NCBI RefSeq assembly: GCF_000745475.1
Contig: NZ_JQJJ01000010.1
Location: 496,001 to 560,000 of the forward strand
Reading direction: 5' to 3'
Length of the DNA stretch: 64,000 nucleotides
Source of the DNA: Allobosea sp. UNC402CLCol
GTDB taxonomy: Bacteria; Pseudomonadota; Alphaproteobacteria; Rhizobiales; Beijerinckiaceae
A model generated the notes under the pieces. The model was not told the DNA's origin. It saw nothing but the letters and a program-made list of their open reading frames with translations, and made no database searches. Below, piece after piece: positions 51,107 to 59,089 of this stretch. Position 1 is the first letter of the stretch. The number at the start of each line of letters is the position of its first letter. Made by a program: the position numbers and the translations under genes.

Positions 51107-52181
51107 GGCCGGGCACTCCGGCGCTGCCGCGCTTCAGGCAATGGACGACGCGGCCGGGCTCGATTGCGGCGGCCTGCGGCACGAGCCGCGTGCAGTCCGG
51201 CGCAGCCTCTGGACAACGCCCGGCGAAACGACAGCCGCCGCCGAGCGGCTGGCCCGGCGTCGCCGCGAGCCCGACCGTCGGCAGGCGCTCGCGCCTCCCT
51301 TCGGCATCGACGGCGTAGCGCTTGTCGATCCGGGGCGTCGAGGCGAGCAGGGCTTGCGTATAGGGGTGCGAAGGCCGGGCGAAGACGGCATGCTTGTCGC
51401 CGGTCTCGCAGACCTGGCCGGCATACATCACGGTGATCCGGTCGGCTATGCGCGCCACCACGCCCATATCGTGGGTGACGAAGATCATCGACATGCCGAG
51501 CCGCTGCTTCAGCTCCTCGAGCAGGTCGAGGATCTGCGCCTGGATGGTGACGTCGAGCGCCGTGGTCGGCTCGTCGGCAAGCACCAGCGCCGGATTGCAC
51601 AGCAGCGCCCGCGCGATGCAGACCCGCTGCTTCATGCCCCCGCTCATCTCATGCGGGTATTGCGACAGGCGCGGGCCGGGATCGGTGATGCCGACGAGAC
51701 GGAACAGCTCCTCGACGCGCTGCAGTGCAGCCGCGCGCGGCAGCTTCTCATGAACCTTCAGGATCTCGGCAAGCTGGGCGCCGACGGTCAGCAGCGGATT
51801 GAGCGAATAGCCGGGGTTCTGGAAGATCATGGTGAGGCGTCGCCCGCGCAGCTTCTGCATCTCGCGCTGCGATTTCGCCGCGATGTCCTCGCCCTCGAAC
51901 AGGATGCGCCCGCCCGCGATCCGCGCTGGCGGCGGCAGGAGGTTGAGGATCGCCAGGCTCGACAGCGTCTTGCCGCTGCCGGATTCGCCGACGATGCCCA
52001 TCGTCTCGCCGGCACGCACTTGGTAGCTGACATCCTCGACGACCCGGATCGGCGCGTTCCAGGGCGGAAACTGGATATGTAGATTCTCTACCGAGACCAG
52101 CACGGGCGCCTGCGAGGCTGCAGCCTCGGGCTGTCTGGGCAAGGCGGCAGCGGCCTGCGTTTCGGCGGCGAGGCTCATCAT
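51099..52181 (-). CDS. Oligopeptide-type ABC transporter ATPase (OppD/DppD-like)
   Basis: A 360-residue ATPase starting at ATG 52181, one base overlapping the permease stop. Walker A is GESGSGKTLS, the Q-loop lies in LTMIFQNPGYSLNPLLTVGA, the signature MSGGMKQRVCIARAL, Walker B LVLADEPTTALDVTIQAQIL, and the switch His is in FVTHDMGVV. The C-terminal Cys region is CRFAGRCPEAAPDC. A longer reading from 52883 belongs to a wrong frame over the permease gene. Confidence 0.94.
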   Translation of the reverse strand: MMSLAAETQAAAALPRQPEAAASQAPVLVSVENLHIQFPPWNAPIRVVEDVSYQVRAGETMGIVGESGSGKTLSSLAILNLLPPPARIAGGRILFEGEDIAAKSQREMQKLRGRRLTMIFQNPGYSLNPLLTVGAQLAEILKVHEKLPRAAALQRVEELFRLVGITDPGPRLSQYPHEMSGGMKQRVCIARALLCNPALVLADEPTTALDVTIQAQILDLLEELKQRLGMSMIFVTHDMGVVARIADRITVMYAGQVCETGDKHAVFARPSHPYTQALLASTPRIDKRYAVDAEGRRERLPTVGLAATPGQPLGGGCRFAGRCPEAAPDCTRLVPQAAAIEPGRVVHCLKRGSAGVPGHG

Positions 52182-53134
52182 CAGACTTTGGCCCGCGGGT
52201 TGAAGGCGTCGGTCAGCCCATCCGCCAGGAGATTGAAGCCGAGCACGGTGATGAAGATCGCGAGACCGGGGCTCAGCGAAGCCCAGGGCGCGACCTTGAG
52301 CGCCTCGTAGTTGAAGTAGAGGAGCTGGCCCCAGCTCACCGCCGCCGGATCGCCGAAGCCGAGGAAGCCGATCATCGCCTCCGCCAGCACGGCGCCGCCG
52401 ATGCCGAGCGCCACGATGACGACGAGCGAGGGCAGGGCGTTCGGCAGGATGTGGCGGAACAGGATGTCGCCCGAGGTCGCGCCGATGCAGCGTGCTGCCT
52501 CGACGAATTCCTGGTTCTTGAGCCGCAGGAACTCGGCCCGCGTCATCCGCGCGATCGGCGCCCAGGAGAAGACGCCGATCAGCAGGATGATCACGCCGAG
52601 ATTGAGATAGGGCACGCTTTCGAAGGGCGTGTTGACGATGGCGACGCCGAGCAACCGCACCACGGCGAGGATGACGACGAACATCGGGATGACCAGGAAG
52701 AAGTCGGTGAAGCGCATCAGCACCTCGTCGGTGGTTCCGCCGCGATAGCCGGCAAAGCCTCCGACCAGCACGCCGATCACGGAGGCGATCGACATCGCGC
52801 CGAGCCCGACGGCGAGCGCCGTCGGCGCGCCGTAGATCAGGCGGCTGAGCACGTCGTAGCCCATGCGGTCGGTGCCGAGCCAATGGGTCCAGCTCGGCGG
52901 CGCCTTGGCGCCGGGGTCGAGCATCGGGCTCTGGTCATGCGCATCGAAGGGCGCGAGGAAGGGGCCGATCACCGCTGTCGCGACGACGAGCATGACCAGC
53001 ACGAGGCCGAGCATGCCGGTGCGGCTCCGCGTGAAGCGCTGCCAACCTTGCCGCCAGATGCCCTTGGCGGGCTTGGGCAGCGGCTTTGGCCGTGAGGTGT
53101 GGCTCGCGATCGTCTGGTCGGTCACGCCGCTCAC
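52181..53134 (-). CDS. Peptide-type ABC transporter permease (DppC-like)
   Basis: A 317-residue DppC-type permease. After a cytoplasmic N-terminus and first membrane segment (GMLGLVLVMLVVATAVIGPF) come HWLGTDRMGYDVLSRLIYGA, the coupling stretch QEFVEAARCIGATSGDILFR, and MIGFLGFGDPAAVSWGQLLY. It overlaps the DppB-like gene by four bases. It pairs with that permease in the opine-like importer. Confidence 0.93.
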   Translation of the reverse strand: MSGVTDQTIASHTSRPKPLPKPAKGIWRQGWQRFTRSRTGMLGLVLVMLVVATAVIGPFLAPFDAHDQSPMLDPGAKAPPSWTHWLGTDRMGYDVLSRLIYGAPTALAVGLGAMSIASVIGVLVGGFAGYRGGTTDEVLMRFTDFFLVIPMFVVILAVVRLLGVAIVNTPFESVPYLNLGVIILLIGVFSWAPIARMTRAEFLRLKNQEFVEAARCIGATSGDILFRHILPNALPSLVVIVALGIGGAVLAEAMIGFLGFGDPAAVSWGQLLYFNYEALKVAPWASLSPGLAIFITVLGFNLLADGLTDAFNPRAKV

Positions 53135-54099
53135 TCCAGGCTGATGCGGGGATCGATGAGGACGTAGATCACGTCCGTCAGCAGGGTCGTGCAGATCAGC
53201 ATGAAGGCGATGACCGCACTCGCGCCCATGATGACGGGGTAGTCGAGCTGGTGGATCGCAGCGACATAGAGGGAGCCCAGCCCCGGCCAGGTGAAGACGG
53301 ATTCCGTCACCGGCGCGGTGCCGAGCATCAGGCCGATCAGCAGCCCGAGATAGGTCAGCATCGGGATGAAGGCGGCGCGCAGCGCGTGAACGTAAATGAC
53401 GCGCCGCTCGGGGATGCCGCTGGCGCGCATCGCCGCGATGAAGTCGCTCTTCAGCACGTCGACCATGTTCGAGCGCATCAGCAGCGTCAGCGTCGCGGTG
53501 TTGAAGAAGGTCAGCATCGCGACGGGCAGCACCATGTGCCAGAGCGCGTCGAGCGTCGGGCTGCCGCCGAGCGGGTTGCGGGTCGAATAGGCGCCGTAGC
53601 TTGGCAGCCAGTCGAGCGTGTAGGAGAAGACGAAGATCAGCAGGATGCCGAGGAAGAAGGCCGGCAGGGACTGGCCGAGCAGCGCCGTGCCCATCACCGC
53701 GAAATCCGAGCGCGAATGCTGGCGGCGGGCGGCCGTGACGCCGAAGAGGATCGCGATTGCCAGCGCGATCAGGATGGCGGGGACCTGAATCTTGAGGGTC
53801 TGCCAGCCCCAGGTCAGGATGAGCGAACCGACCGGCTGGTTATAGACGATGCTGGTGCCGAAATCGAGGTGGAGCAGCCGCCCGAGCCAGAGCAGGTAGC
53901 GGGTGAGCGGCGGCTGATCGAGCCCGTAATAGGACTTCATGCGCTCGATCACCTCGCCGGTCATGCCGGGCGTCTCCGCCATCATCAGCTCGATCGGATT
54001 GCCGATCGCGTTGATCAGGAAGAAGATCGCTGCGCTGACGCCGAGCATCAGGATGATCGCAAAGATCAGCCTCCTCGTCAGAAAGACGAAAACCTGCAT
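53131..54099 (-). CDS. Peptide-type ABC transporter permease (DppB-like)
   Basis: A 322-residue DppB-type permease and first gene of the eight-gene operon reading down to 44828. Features are FVFLTRRLIFAIILMLGVSA, the periplasmic loop, the coupling stretch KSDFIAAMRASGIPERRVIY, FTWPGLGSLYVAAIHQLDYP, and the C-terminus TDVIYVLIDPRISLE. About six membrane segments. The promoter should lie in the 219 bases upstream. Confidence 0.93.
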   Translation of the reverse strand: MQVFVFLTRRLIFAIILMLGVSAAIFFLINAIGNPIELMMAETPGMTGEVIERMKSYYGLDQPPLTRYLLWLGRLLHLDFGTSIVYNQPVGSLILTWGWQTLKIQVPAILIALAIAILFGVTAARRQHSRSDFAVMGTALLGQSLPAFFLGILLIFVFSYTLDWLPSYGAYSTRNPLGGSPTLDALWHMVLPVAMLTFFNTATLTLLMRSNMVDVLKSDFIAAMRASGIPERRVIYVHALRAAFIPMLTYLGLLIGLMLGTAPVTESVFTWPGLGSLYVAAIHQLDYPVIMGASAVIAFMLICTTLLTDVIYVLIDPRISLE

Positions 54100-54188
54100 T
54101 GCGGCCAGTATCTCCCGTTCAGATTGGCCATAGATCTCCCGTGTTCTGGATGCGCTGTGCGGCGCAGCCAGGACCGGGTCCCGTTTGT

Positions 54189-54202
54189 TTGATCTATGTC
54201 AA
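54189..54202. promoter_or_regulatory. FNR/FixK-like box upstream of the importer operon
   Basis: TTGATCTATGTCAA matches TTGA-N6-TCAA, the half-site pattern of FNR/FixK regulators, 90 bases upstream of the first permease start. One such match is expected by chance in a window of this size, so the assignment is weak. Confidence 0.3.
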
Positions 54203-54318
54203 TGACAGCGAAGGTATGGACCGGAAATCGAGGCGTCAAAGAATATGATTTTGCCAGTTCATTCCTGCAGGTTATGGCGTCCGTGCCGACCTGGACCTTT
54301 GCGGCGCCCTCCCGCTCC

Positions 54319-55224
54319 TCACGAATCCGCGCTGTAGCCGAGCCGTTCCAGCTCGTCCTCGATATCCCGGATCAGTGCGTCGGCCAGCGAGGAGCCCGTC
54401 AGGGTGTTCGGACGCAGATGCCAGACCGGAGAGAAGATTTCCGGCGCGAAGGGCTTCGCGACGAGGCCGCGTCCGATGAAGCTGTGCGCGTTGAGCTCGT
54501 CGACGAGCGCGATCCCGGCGCCATTGGCGACCAGGGCGCTGGCGACGTTGGCCATTGGCGCGTCGATGAACATGCGTGGCAGTACGCCCGCCTGCTCGAA
54601 GACCTTCTCGACGAAGATGCGACGATCCGGCGATCCGATCGAGACGAAGTTCTCGCCGTCGAGATCCTCGGGCCGGATCGTCTTCAGCCCCGCGAGGCGA
54701 TGGCCTTCGGGCACGGCACAGACATTGGGGATGCGCGCGATCAGGCGGCACACGACATTGGGATGCGGGGTGAAATGTTCGGTGATCCCGACATCGATCT
54801 GCCCGGCGATGACCCATTCGATGATGCGGTCGGAGCTGCGCGAATGCAGCTTGACCGAGGTCTTCTCGTGCTGCCGGCAAAAGCGCGTCAGCAAAGGCGG
54901 GATGAGCGTCCCTGCCAGCATCGGCATGACGCCGAGATTGAGCCGGCCGAACTGCAGCTCGCGAATGTCCTTCGTCATCCGCTCGAGACGTTCGACGCTT
55001 TCCCAGGTCCGCTGAACCTCCGCGAAATACAGCTCGCCGTCCCGTGTCGGCTTGAGGCGTCCCTTCATGCGCTGGAACAGGATGATGCCGGTGCTGCGCT
55101 CGAGCTGGTTCAGCATCTTGCTGGCGGCCGGCTGCGAGACCGACATCATCTCGGCCGCCTGGGTGAGCGTACCGAGATGCATGATGTGGCGGAAGAGCTC
55201 GACATGCCTGAGATTCACTGTCAT
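54319..55224 (-). CDS. LysR-family transcriptional regulator
   Basis: A 301-residue LysR regulator. ATG 55224 follows GAGGGGA and starts MTVNLRHVELFRHIMHLGTL; the HTH continues with SVSQPAASKMLNQLERSTGI. The effector domain begins at about residue 93 (RLNLGVMPMLAGTLIPPLL). A longer start at 55329 adds 35 low-complexity residues and is rejected. It lies upstream of, and on the same strand as, the importer operon that begins at 54099, and is the best candidate for its regulator. Confidence 0.9.
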   Translation of the reverse strand: MTVNLRHVELFRHIMHLGTLTQAAEMMSVSQPAASKMLNQLERSTGIILFQRMKGRLKPTRDGELYFAEVQRTWESVERLERMTKDIRELQFGRLNLGVMPMLAGTLIPPLLTRFCRQHEKTSVKLHSRSSDRIIEWVIAGQIDVGITEHFTPHPNVVCRLIARIPNVCAVPEGHRLAGLKTIRPEDLDGENFVSIGSPDRRIFVEKVFEQAGVLPRMFIDAPMANVASALVANGAGIALVDELNAHSFIGRGLVAKPFAPEIFSPVWHLRPNTLTGSSLADALIRDIEDELERLGYSADS

Positions 55225-55374
55225 CCGTCCCCTCGCAGACATGCGACCGCTGCGTCCTGTGCCCGTGGCTGCGCAGTTCGCGGAGCGATACTCCCCCAAT
55301 GGCGTCCTGCGGGGAAGCGCCTGAGACATTGAGGGAAGGCCCCGGGCAGAGAGCTGGGTCGGCCGCGGTCAGAC

Positions 55375-56271
55375 TCAGCCCGCCGCGCTCCGGAAAGGCG
55401 GCGGCGGCTTGAGGCTGGCGATGAAAGTTTCGACCAGCTTGCTCGTCGGCCGGCCGCGCTGGCGGAACAGGAAGATCGGAACCCGTATCGCCGGCCGGAA
55501 GCTGCGAAAGACGAGGCCATGGCCGTCACGCATCCGCGCCGCCTCGCTGTCGACGATGCCGACGCCGCAGTCGGCGGCCGCGAGCGCGCAAATGGTCAGG
55601 CCGAGACTTGCATCGATGATCGTCCGGGGATGCTGGCCGTCGCTTTCCAGAGCCTGGGTCAGCTTGCGGCGGAACTCGTCCTCGGGGCCGAGCGCGATGA
55701 TCCTCTCATTCGCGAGATCGGATGCCTCGATGAAGGGCTTGCCCGCGAGCCGATGCCCTTCCGGCAAGGCGATGACCCCTTCGAGGTCGAACAGCTTGCG
55801 ACGGGAGAGATTGTACTCCTCGCTGCGGAGCTGGGCGATGCCGAGATCGATCTCGCCGCTGCCGACCAGCCGCGCGGCGTCGGCCGAATTGCTCGAATGC
55901 AGCGAGATCGTTACGTCGGGATGCGCTTCGGAGAAGCGGGCGACCATCGCCGGAAGCCAGGCGATGCCCAGCGCGGGAATGGTGCTGACGACGATGCGCC
56001 CCTGTTTGCGGTCGCTGAGACCGGCGGCGAAGCGCGCCAGATTCTGCATGCCGAAATAGGTGCGCTCGACCTCGGTATAGAGCAGCCGCGCCTCCTCGGT
56101 CGCGGCGATGCCCTTGGTCGTGCGCGCGAAAAGCCGCAAGCCCAGCTCGGCCTCCAGCAATTTGAGGGCCTTGCTGACCGCGGGCTGCGAGATGCGCAGG
56201 ATGTTGGCCGCCTCGGTGATCGAGCCGGAATCCATGATCGCCTTGAAGACTTCGACCTGGCGGTAATGCAT
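55375..56271 (-). CDS. LysR-family transcriptional regulator
   Basis: A 298-residue LysR regulator beginning MHYRQVEVFKAIMDSGSITE, with HTH residues RISQPAVSKALKLLEAELGL and an effector domain from about residue 92 (IVVSTIPALGIAWLPAMVAR). ATG 56271 is preferred; ATG 56295 would start within the dyad at 56291-56315. It is divergent from the second peptide-type importer (56503 onward) and probably controls it. A much longer reading of the same frame covers antisense DNA of the importer and is not real. Confidence 0.9.
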   Translation of the reverse strand: MHYRQVEVFKAIMDSGSITEAANILRISQPAVSKALKLLEAELGLRLFARTTKGIAATEEARLLYTEVERTYFGMQNLARFAAGLSDRKQGRIVVSTIPALGIAWLPAMVARFSEAHPDVTISLHSSNSADAARLVGSGEIDLGIAQLRSEEYNLSRRKLFDLEGVIALPEGHRLAGKPFIEASDLANERIIALGPEDEFRRKLTQALESDGQHPRTIIDASLGLTICALAAADCGVGIVDSEAARMRDGHGLVFRSFRPAIRVPIFLFRQRGRPTSKLVETFIASLKPPPPFRSAAG

Positions 56272-56290
56272 GGCATGACCATAACCTGAG

Positions 56291-56315
56291 TTCATATAGA
56301 TCGTAAATTTATGAA
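56291..56315. promoter_or_regulatory. Candidate LysR operator (spaced dyad)
   Basis: TTCATA (56291-56296) and TATGAA (56310-56315) form a perfect 6-bp dyad with a 13-base spacer in an AT-rich stretch between the divergent LysR gene and the importer. This is the usual layout and position of LysR sites. Confidence 0.5.
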
Positions 56316-56502
56316 TTTGAGGCAGATCGAATGCTGTGATCTGCTGACCGATGTCGCCGTTATCCGCACTTTCGACCGGATGACCGGGAAGGCGGCCAAA
56401 AAACCAGAGACTGACTTCGCACCGGGACGGCGGTGGGGCGCTCGCGCGCGCCATGACGCTTGCCCGGTGCGACGAAATTGCCAGCTTGGGGAACAGCAGA
56501 AC

Positions 56503-58035
56503 ATGCGCAGCCTTCGTCATTCCTGCACCGTGGCGGCGTTGGCCACGGGCCTCTCTTTCCTCGCCGCCCAGGCCTTCGCGCAGCCCGCCGGGGTCCTGCG
56601 CGTCGCCGTGGGTGCCGATCCGGCGACCTTCGACCCGGCCTTCAACGATTTGCCGGTCGGCAATGCGGTCGATCTCGCGGTGCTGGAGGGGCTCTTCCGG
56701 CTCGATCCGCAGAACAATGTCCAGAAGAGCCTCGCGACGGACTCCTCCTTCTCGCCGGACGGCAAGGTCTTCTCCGTCAAGATCAGGGCGGGGAAAACCT
56801 TCAGCAACGGTGACCCGCTGAACGCGGAGGCGGTGGCCGCGAGCTTCAACCGCATGCTCGACGAAAAGACCGGCTCGATCTATCGCGGGCTCTACGCTTC
56901 GCTCGGCACGGTGAAGGCGGTCGGCGAGGATACGGTCGAGTTCCACATGGCCGAGCCCAACGGCCACGTGCTGATGCTGCTCGCCAGCACCGCGGCCAGC
57001 ATCGTCAACGTCAAGGCGCTCAAGGAGATGGGCGCTGAGTACGGCCGCAAGCCTGTCGGCTCGGGCCCCTATATGGTCGAGCGCTATGTCGGCGGCGAAG
57101 GCTTCCGCCTCGTGCCCAATCCGAAATATGCCGGCGATTATCCGGCCACGCTGAAGGCGATCGAGTTCACCGTGGTGCCGGAGGACGGCTCGCGCATGGC
57201 GCTGATGGAGACCGGCGCCGCCGACATCGTCGAGCGCGTACCGCCCGAATCGATCGCCGCGATCAATGCGCTCAAGAGCGCCAAGGTCGTCACCCCGCCC
57301 AGCATGTTCTCGATCAACATGGAGATGGTGCTGCGCGGCCCGCTGGCCGATCCGCGGGTGCGCCAGGCGCTGAACCTCGCCGTCGATCGCGAGGGCATCG
57401 CCAAGGGTGTCCTCGGCGGGCTCGGCACGCCCTCGGTCGGCATGGTCGGCCCCGGCACGCAGGACGAATTGCGCAAGACCTTCCCGCCGATCCCGTTCGA
57501 TCCGGCCGGCGCCAAAAAGCTGCTCGCGGAAGCAGGCTACAAGCCCGGCCAGCTCGCGCTCAGCTTCACCTGCCCGACCGGGCGCTACATCAAGGACGTG
57601 CAGGTCTGCCAGGCCCTGGCCGGCTCCTTCGAGGATGTCGGCATCAAGGCGACGCCGCTCGTCGTCGATCGCGGAACCTGGACCAAGGTGGTCGGCATGG
57701 AGCCGGCCCAGCGCACCGACAATATGGGCATGGTCGGGCGCGCCACGGCGGGCATGGACTACACGCTCTACCGCCTGTTCTACACCGGCGTCGGCGCCAA
57801 CCGCACCGGCTATTCCAATCCGCGCGTCGACGCCCTGCTGAAGGAAGGCCGGGCCACGACCGATCCGGCAAAGCAGAAGGCGATCTATGGCGAGGTCCAG
57901 GAGATCGTCTGGAAGGATCAGCCCTTCCTCTTCCTCTGGTACCAAACCCAGGCGATCGGCGTCGCCAACCGCGTCCAGGGCTTTGCCGTCCAGCCCAACG
58001 AGACGCTGGTCTTCGACAAGGTGACCCTGAACTAG
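56503..58035 (+). CDS. ABC transporter substrate-binding protein, family 5 (peptide type)
   Basis: A 510-residue binding protein with signal peptide SCTVAALATGLSFLAAQAFA. The order of parts is normal: LRVAVGADPATFDPAFNDLP, FSPDGKVFSVKIRAGKTFSN, GDPLNAEAVAASFNRML, VRQALNLAVDREGIAKGVL, AKKLLAEAGYKPGQLALSFT and a C-terminal DQPFLFLWYQTQAIGVANRV. ATG 56503 follows GGGGAA. It leads the second peptide-type importer operon. The ligand is unknown; an N-acylated or N-methylated amino compound would fit the enzymes downstream. Confidence 0.93.
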   Translation: MRSLRHSCTVAALATGLSFLAAQAFAQPAGVLRVAVGADPATFDPAFNDLPVGNAVDLAVLEGLFRLDPQNNVQKSLATDSSFSPDGKVFSVKIRAGKTFSNGDPLNAEAVAASFNRMLDEKTGSIYRGLYASLGTVKAVGEDTVEFHMAEPNGHVLMLLASTAASIVNVKALKEMGAEYGRKPVGSGPYMVERYVGGEGFRLVPNPKYAGDYPATLKAIEFTVVPEDGSRMALMETGAADIVERVPPESIAAINALKSAKVVTPPSMFSINMEMVLRGPLADPRVRQALNLAVDREGIAKGVLGGLGTPSVGMVGPGTQDELRKTFPPIPFDPAGAKKLLAEAGYKPGQLALSFTCPTGRYIKDVQVCQALAGSFEDVGIKATPLVVDRGTWTKVVGMEPAQRTDNMGMVGRATAGMDYTLYRLFYTGVGANRTGYSNPRVDALLKEGRATTDPAKQKAIYGEVQEIVWKDQPFLFLWYQTQAIGVANRVQGFAVQPNETLVFDKVTLN

Positions 58036-58036
58036 C

Positions 58037-58134
58037 GCATTTTCGAGCGAAGTGGACACCGGTTCGCGTGAAGAAAATGCGATCAAACAAAGAGTTGGAG
58101 CATTTCGGCGTTTCTGCAAAACGCGGAAATGCTC
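58037..58134 (+). repeat. Double stem-loop intergenic repeat
   Basis: Two hairpins fill the gap after the binding protein gene. The first has GCATTTTC (58037-58044) with GAAAATGC (58073-58080) and an inner GCGAA/TTCGC pair. The second has GAGCATTTC (58098-58106) with GAAATGCTC (58126-58134) and inner GCGTTT/AAACGC. The pattern resembles dispersed rhizobial intergenic elements. Confidence 0.75.
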
Positions 58135-58162
58135 CGGCGCCACGCAAGCGGAGGGCCGGACG

Positions 58163-59089
58163 ATGTTCGTTCTGAGACGCCTGGGCGGAGCCCTGCCGAC
58201 GCTGTTCGCGGTCTCGCTGCTCGTCTTTCTCTTCGTCGACCTGATCCCAGGCGACCCGGCGCAGATTCTCGCCGGGCCGACCGCCTCGAACGAGGAGATC
58301 GAGAGCATCCGTCAGTTCCTCGGCCTGAACGAGCCTTTGCTCACGCGCTACGGCCATTTCCTGCGCGGCATCTGGGACCCGGCCGTCGCGACCTCCTTCC
58401 GCACCCATCGCCCCGTCGTCGTCGAACTGGCGGAGCGGCTGCCGAACACGCTGATCGTCTCGATTGGCGGGCTCGTCATCGGCGTCGTCGTCGGCACGCT
58501 CGCCGGCATTGTCAGCGCGATGCGCCCGGGCGGCTTCGCCGATGCGGCGATCACCGTGCTGACGCTCGCGGGGATCTCGATGCCGATCTACTGGCTCGGC
58601 CTGCTCTGCATCTGGCTCTTCGCGGTCCATCTCGGCTGGCTGCCGGCGGCCGGGGCCTCGACACCGGCGCATTTCGTCCTGCCGATCCTCGTCATCGCCA
58701 CGCGGCCGGCCGCGATGTTCAGCCGCCTCGTCGCGGCCAGCCTGACCGAGACGATGGGCAAGGACTATCTCGACACCGCCCGCGCCAAGGGGCTGAGCGA
58801 AACCCGCGTCGTGCTCGCCCATGCCTTGCGCAACTCGCTGATCGCGGCGGTGAGCGTCGCCGGCGTGCAGTTCGGCGGCATGCTCGGCGGCTCGGTCGTC
58901 ACCGAGACTGTGTTCGGCATCCCCGGCGTCGGCCGGCTGCTCGTCGATGCGGTCTCGCGCGCCGACTATCCCGTGATCCAGTACGCGATCCTGATGTTCG
59001 CGGTCTTCTTCGTCGTCATCAACCTCGTCACCGACCTGCTGACGCAATGGCTCGACCCGCGCACCCGCGAGCAGGAGAGGCCGGCATGA
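58163..59089 (+). CDS. Peptide-type ABC transporter permease (DppB-like)
   Basis: A 308-residue DppB-type permease from ATG 58163 (GGAGGG upstream). Features include FVLRRLGGALPTLFAVSLLV, DLIPGDPAQILAGPTAS, the coupling region KDYLDTARAKGLSETRVVLA, and the C-terminus NLVTDLLTQWLDPRTREQE. A start at 58052 would run through the hairpin repeat and is rejected. It ends in an ATGA overlap with the fused permease-ATPase gene. Confidence 0.93.
   Translation: MFVLRRLGGALPTLFAVSLLVFLFVDLIPGDPAQILAGPTASNEEIESIRQFLGLNEPLLTRYGHFLRGIWDPAVATSFRTHRPVVVELAERLPNTLIVSIGGLVIGVVVGTLAGIVSAMRPGGFADAAITVLTLAGISMPIYWLGLLCIWLFAVHLGWLPAAGASTPAHFVLPILVIATRPAAMFSRLVAASLTETMGKDYLDTARAKGLSETRVVLAHALRNSLIAAVSVAGVQFGGMLGGSVVTETVFGIPGVGRLLVDAVSRADYPVIQYAILMFAVFFVVINLVTDLLTQWLDPRTREQERPA

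Noticed and set aside
55375-58308. A 977-codon open frame on the minus strand
   Set aside because: Only its last 298 codons (LysR) are real; the rest is antisense to the binding protein at 56503 and shows no domain.
58129-59085. Plus-strand frame upstream of and continuous with the fused permease-ATPase gene
   Set aside because: It is a second frame over the DppB-like permease; the true start is ATG 59086 in the ATGA overlap.
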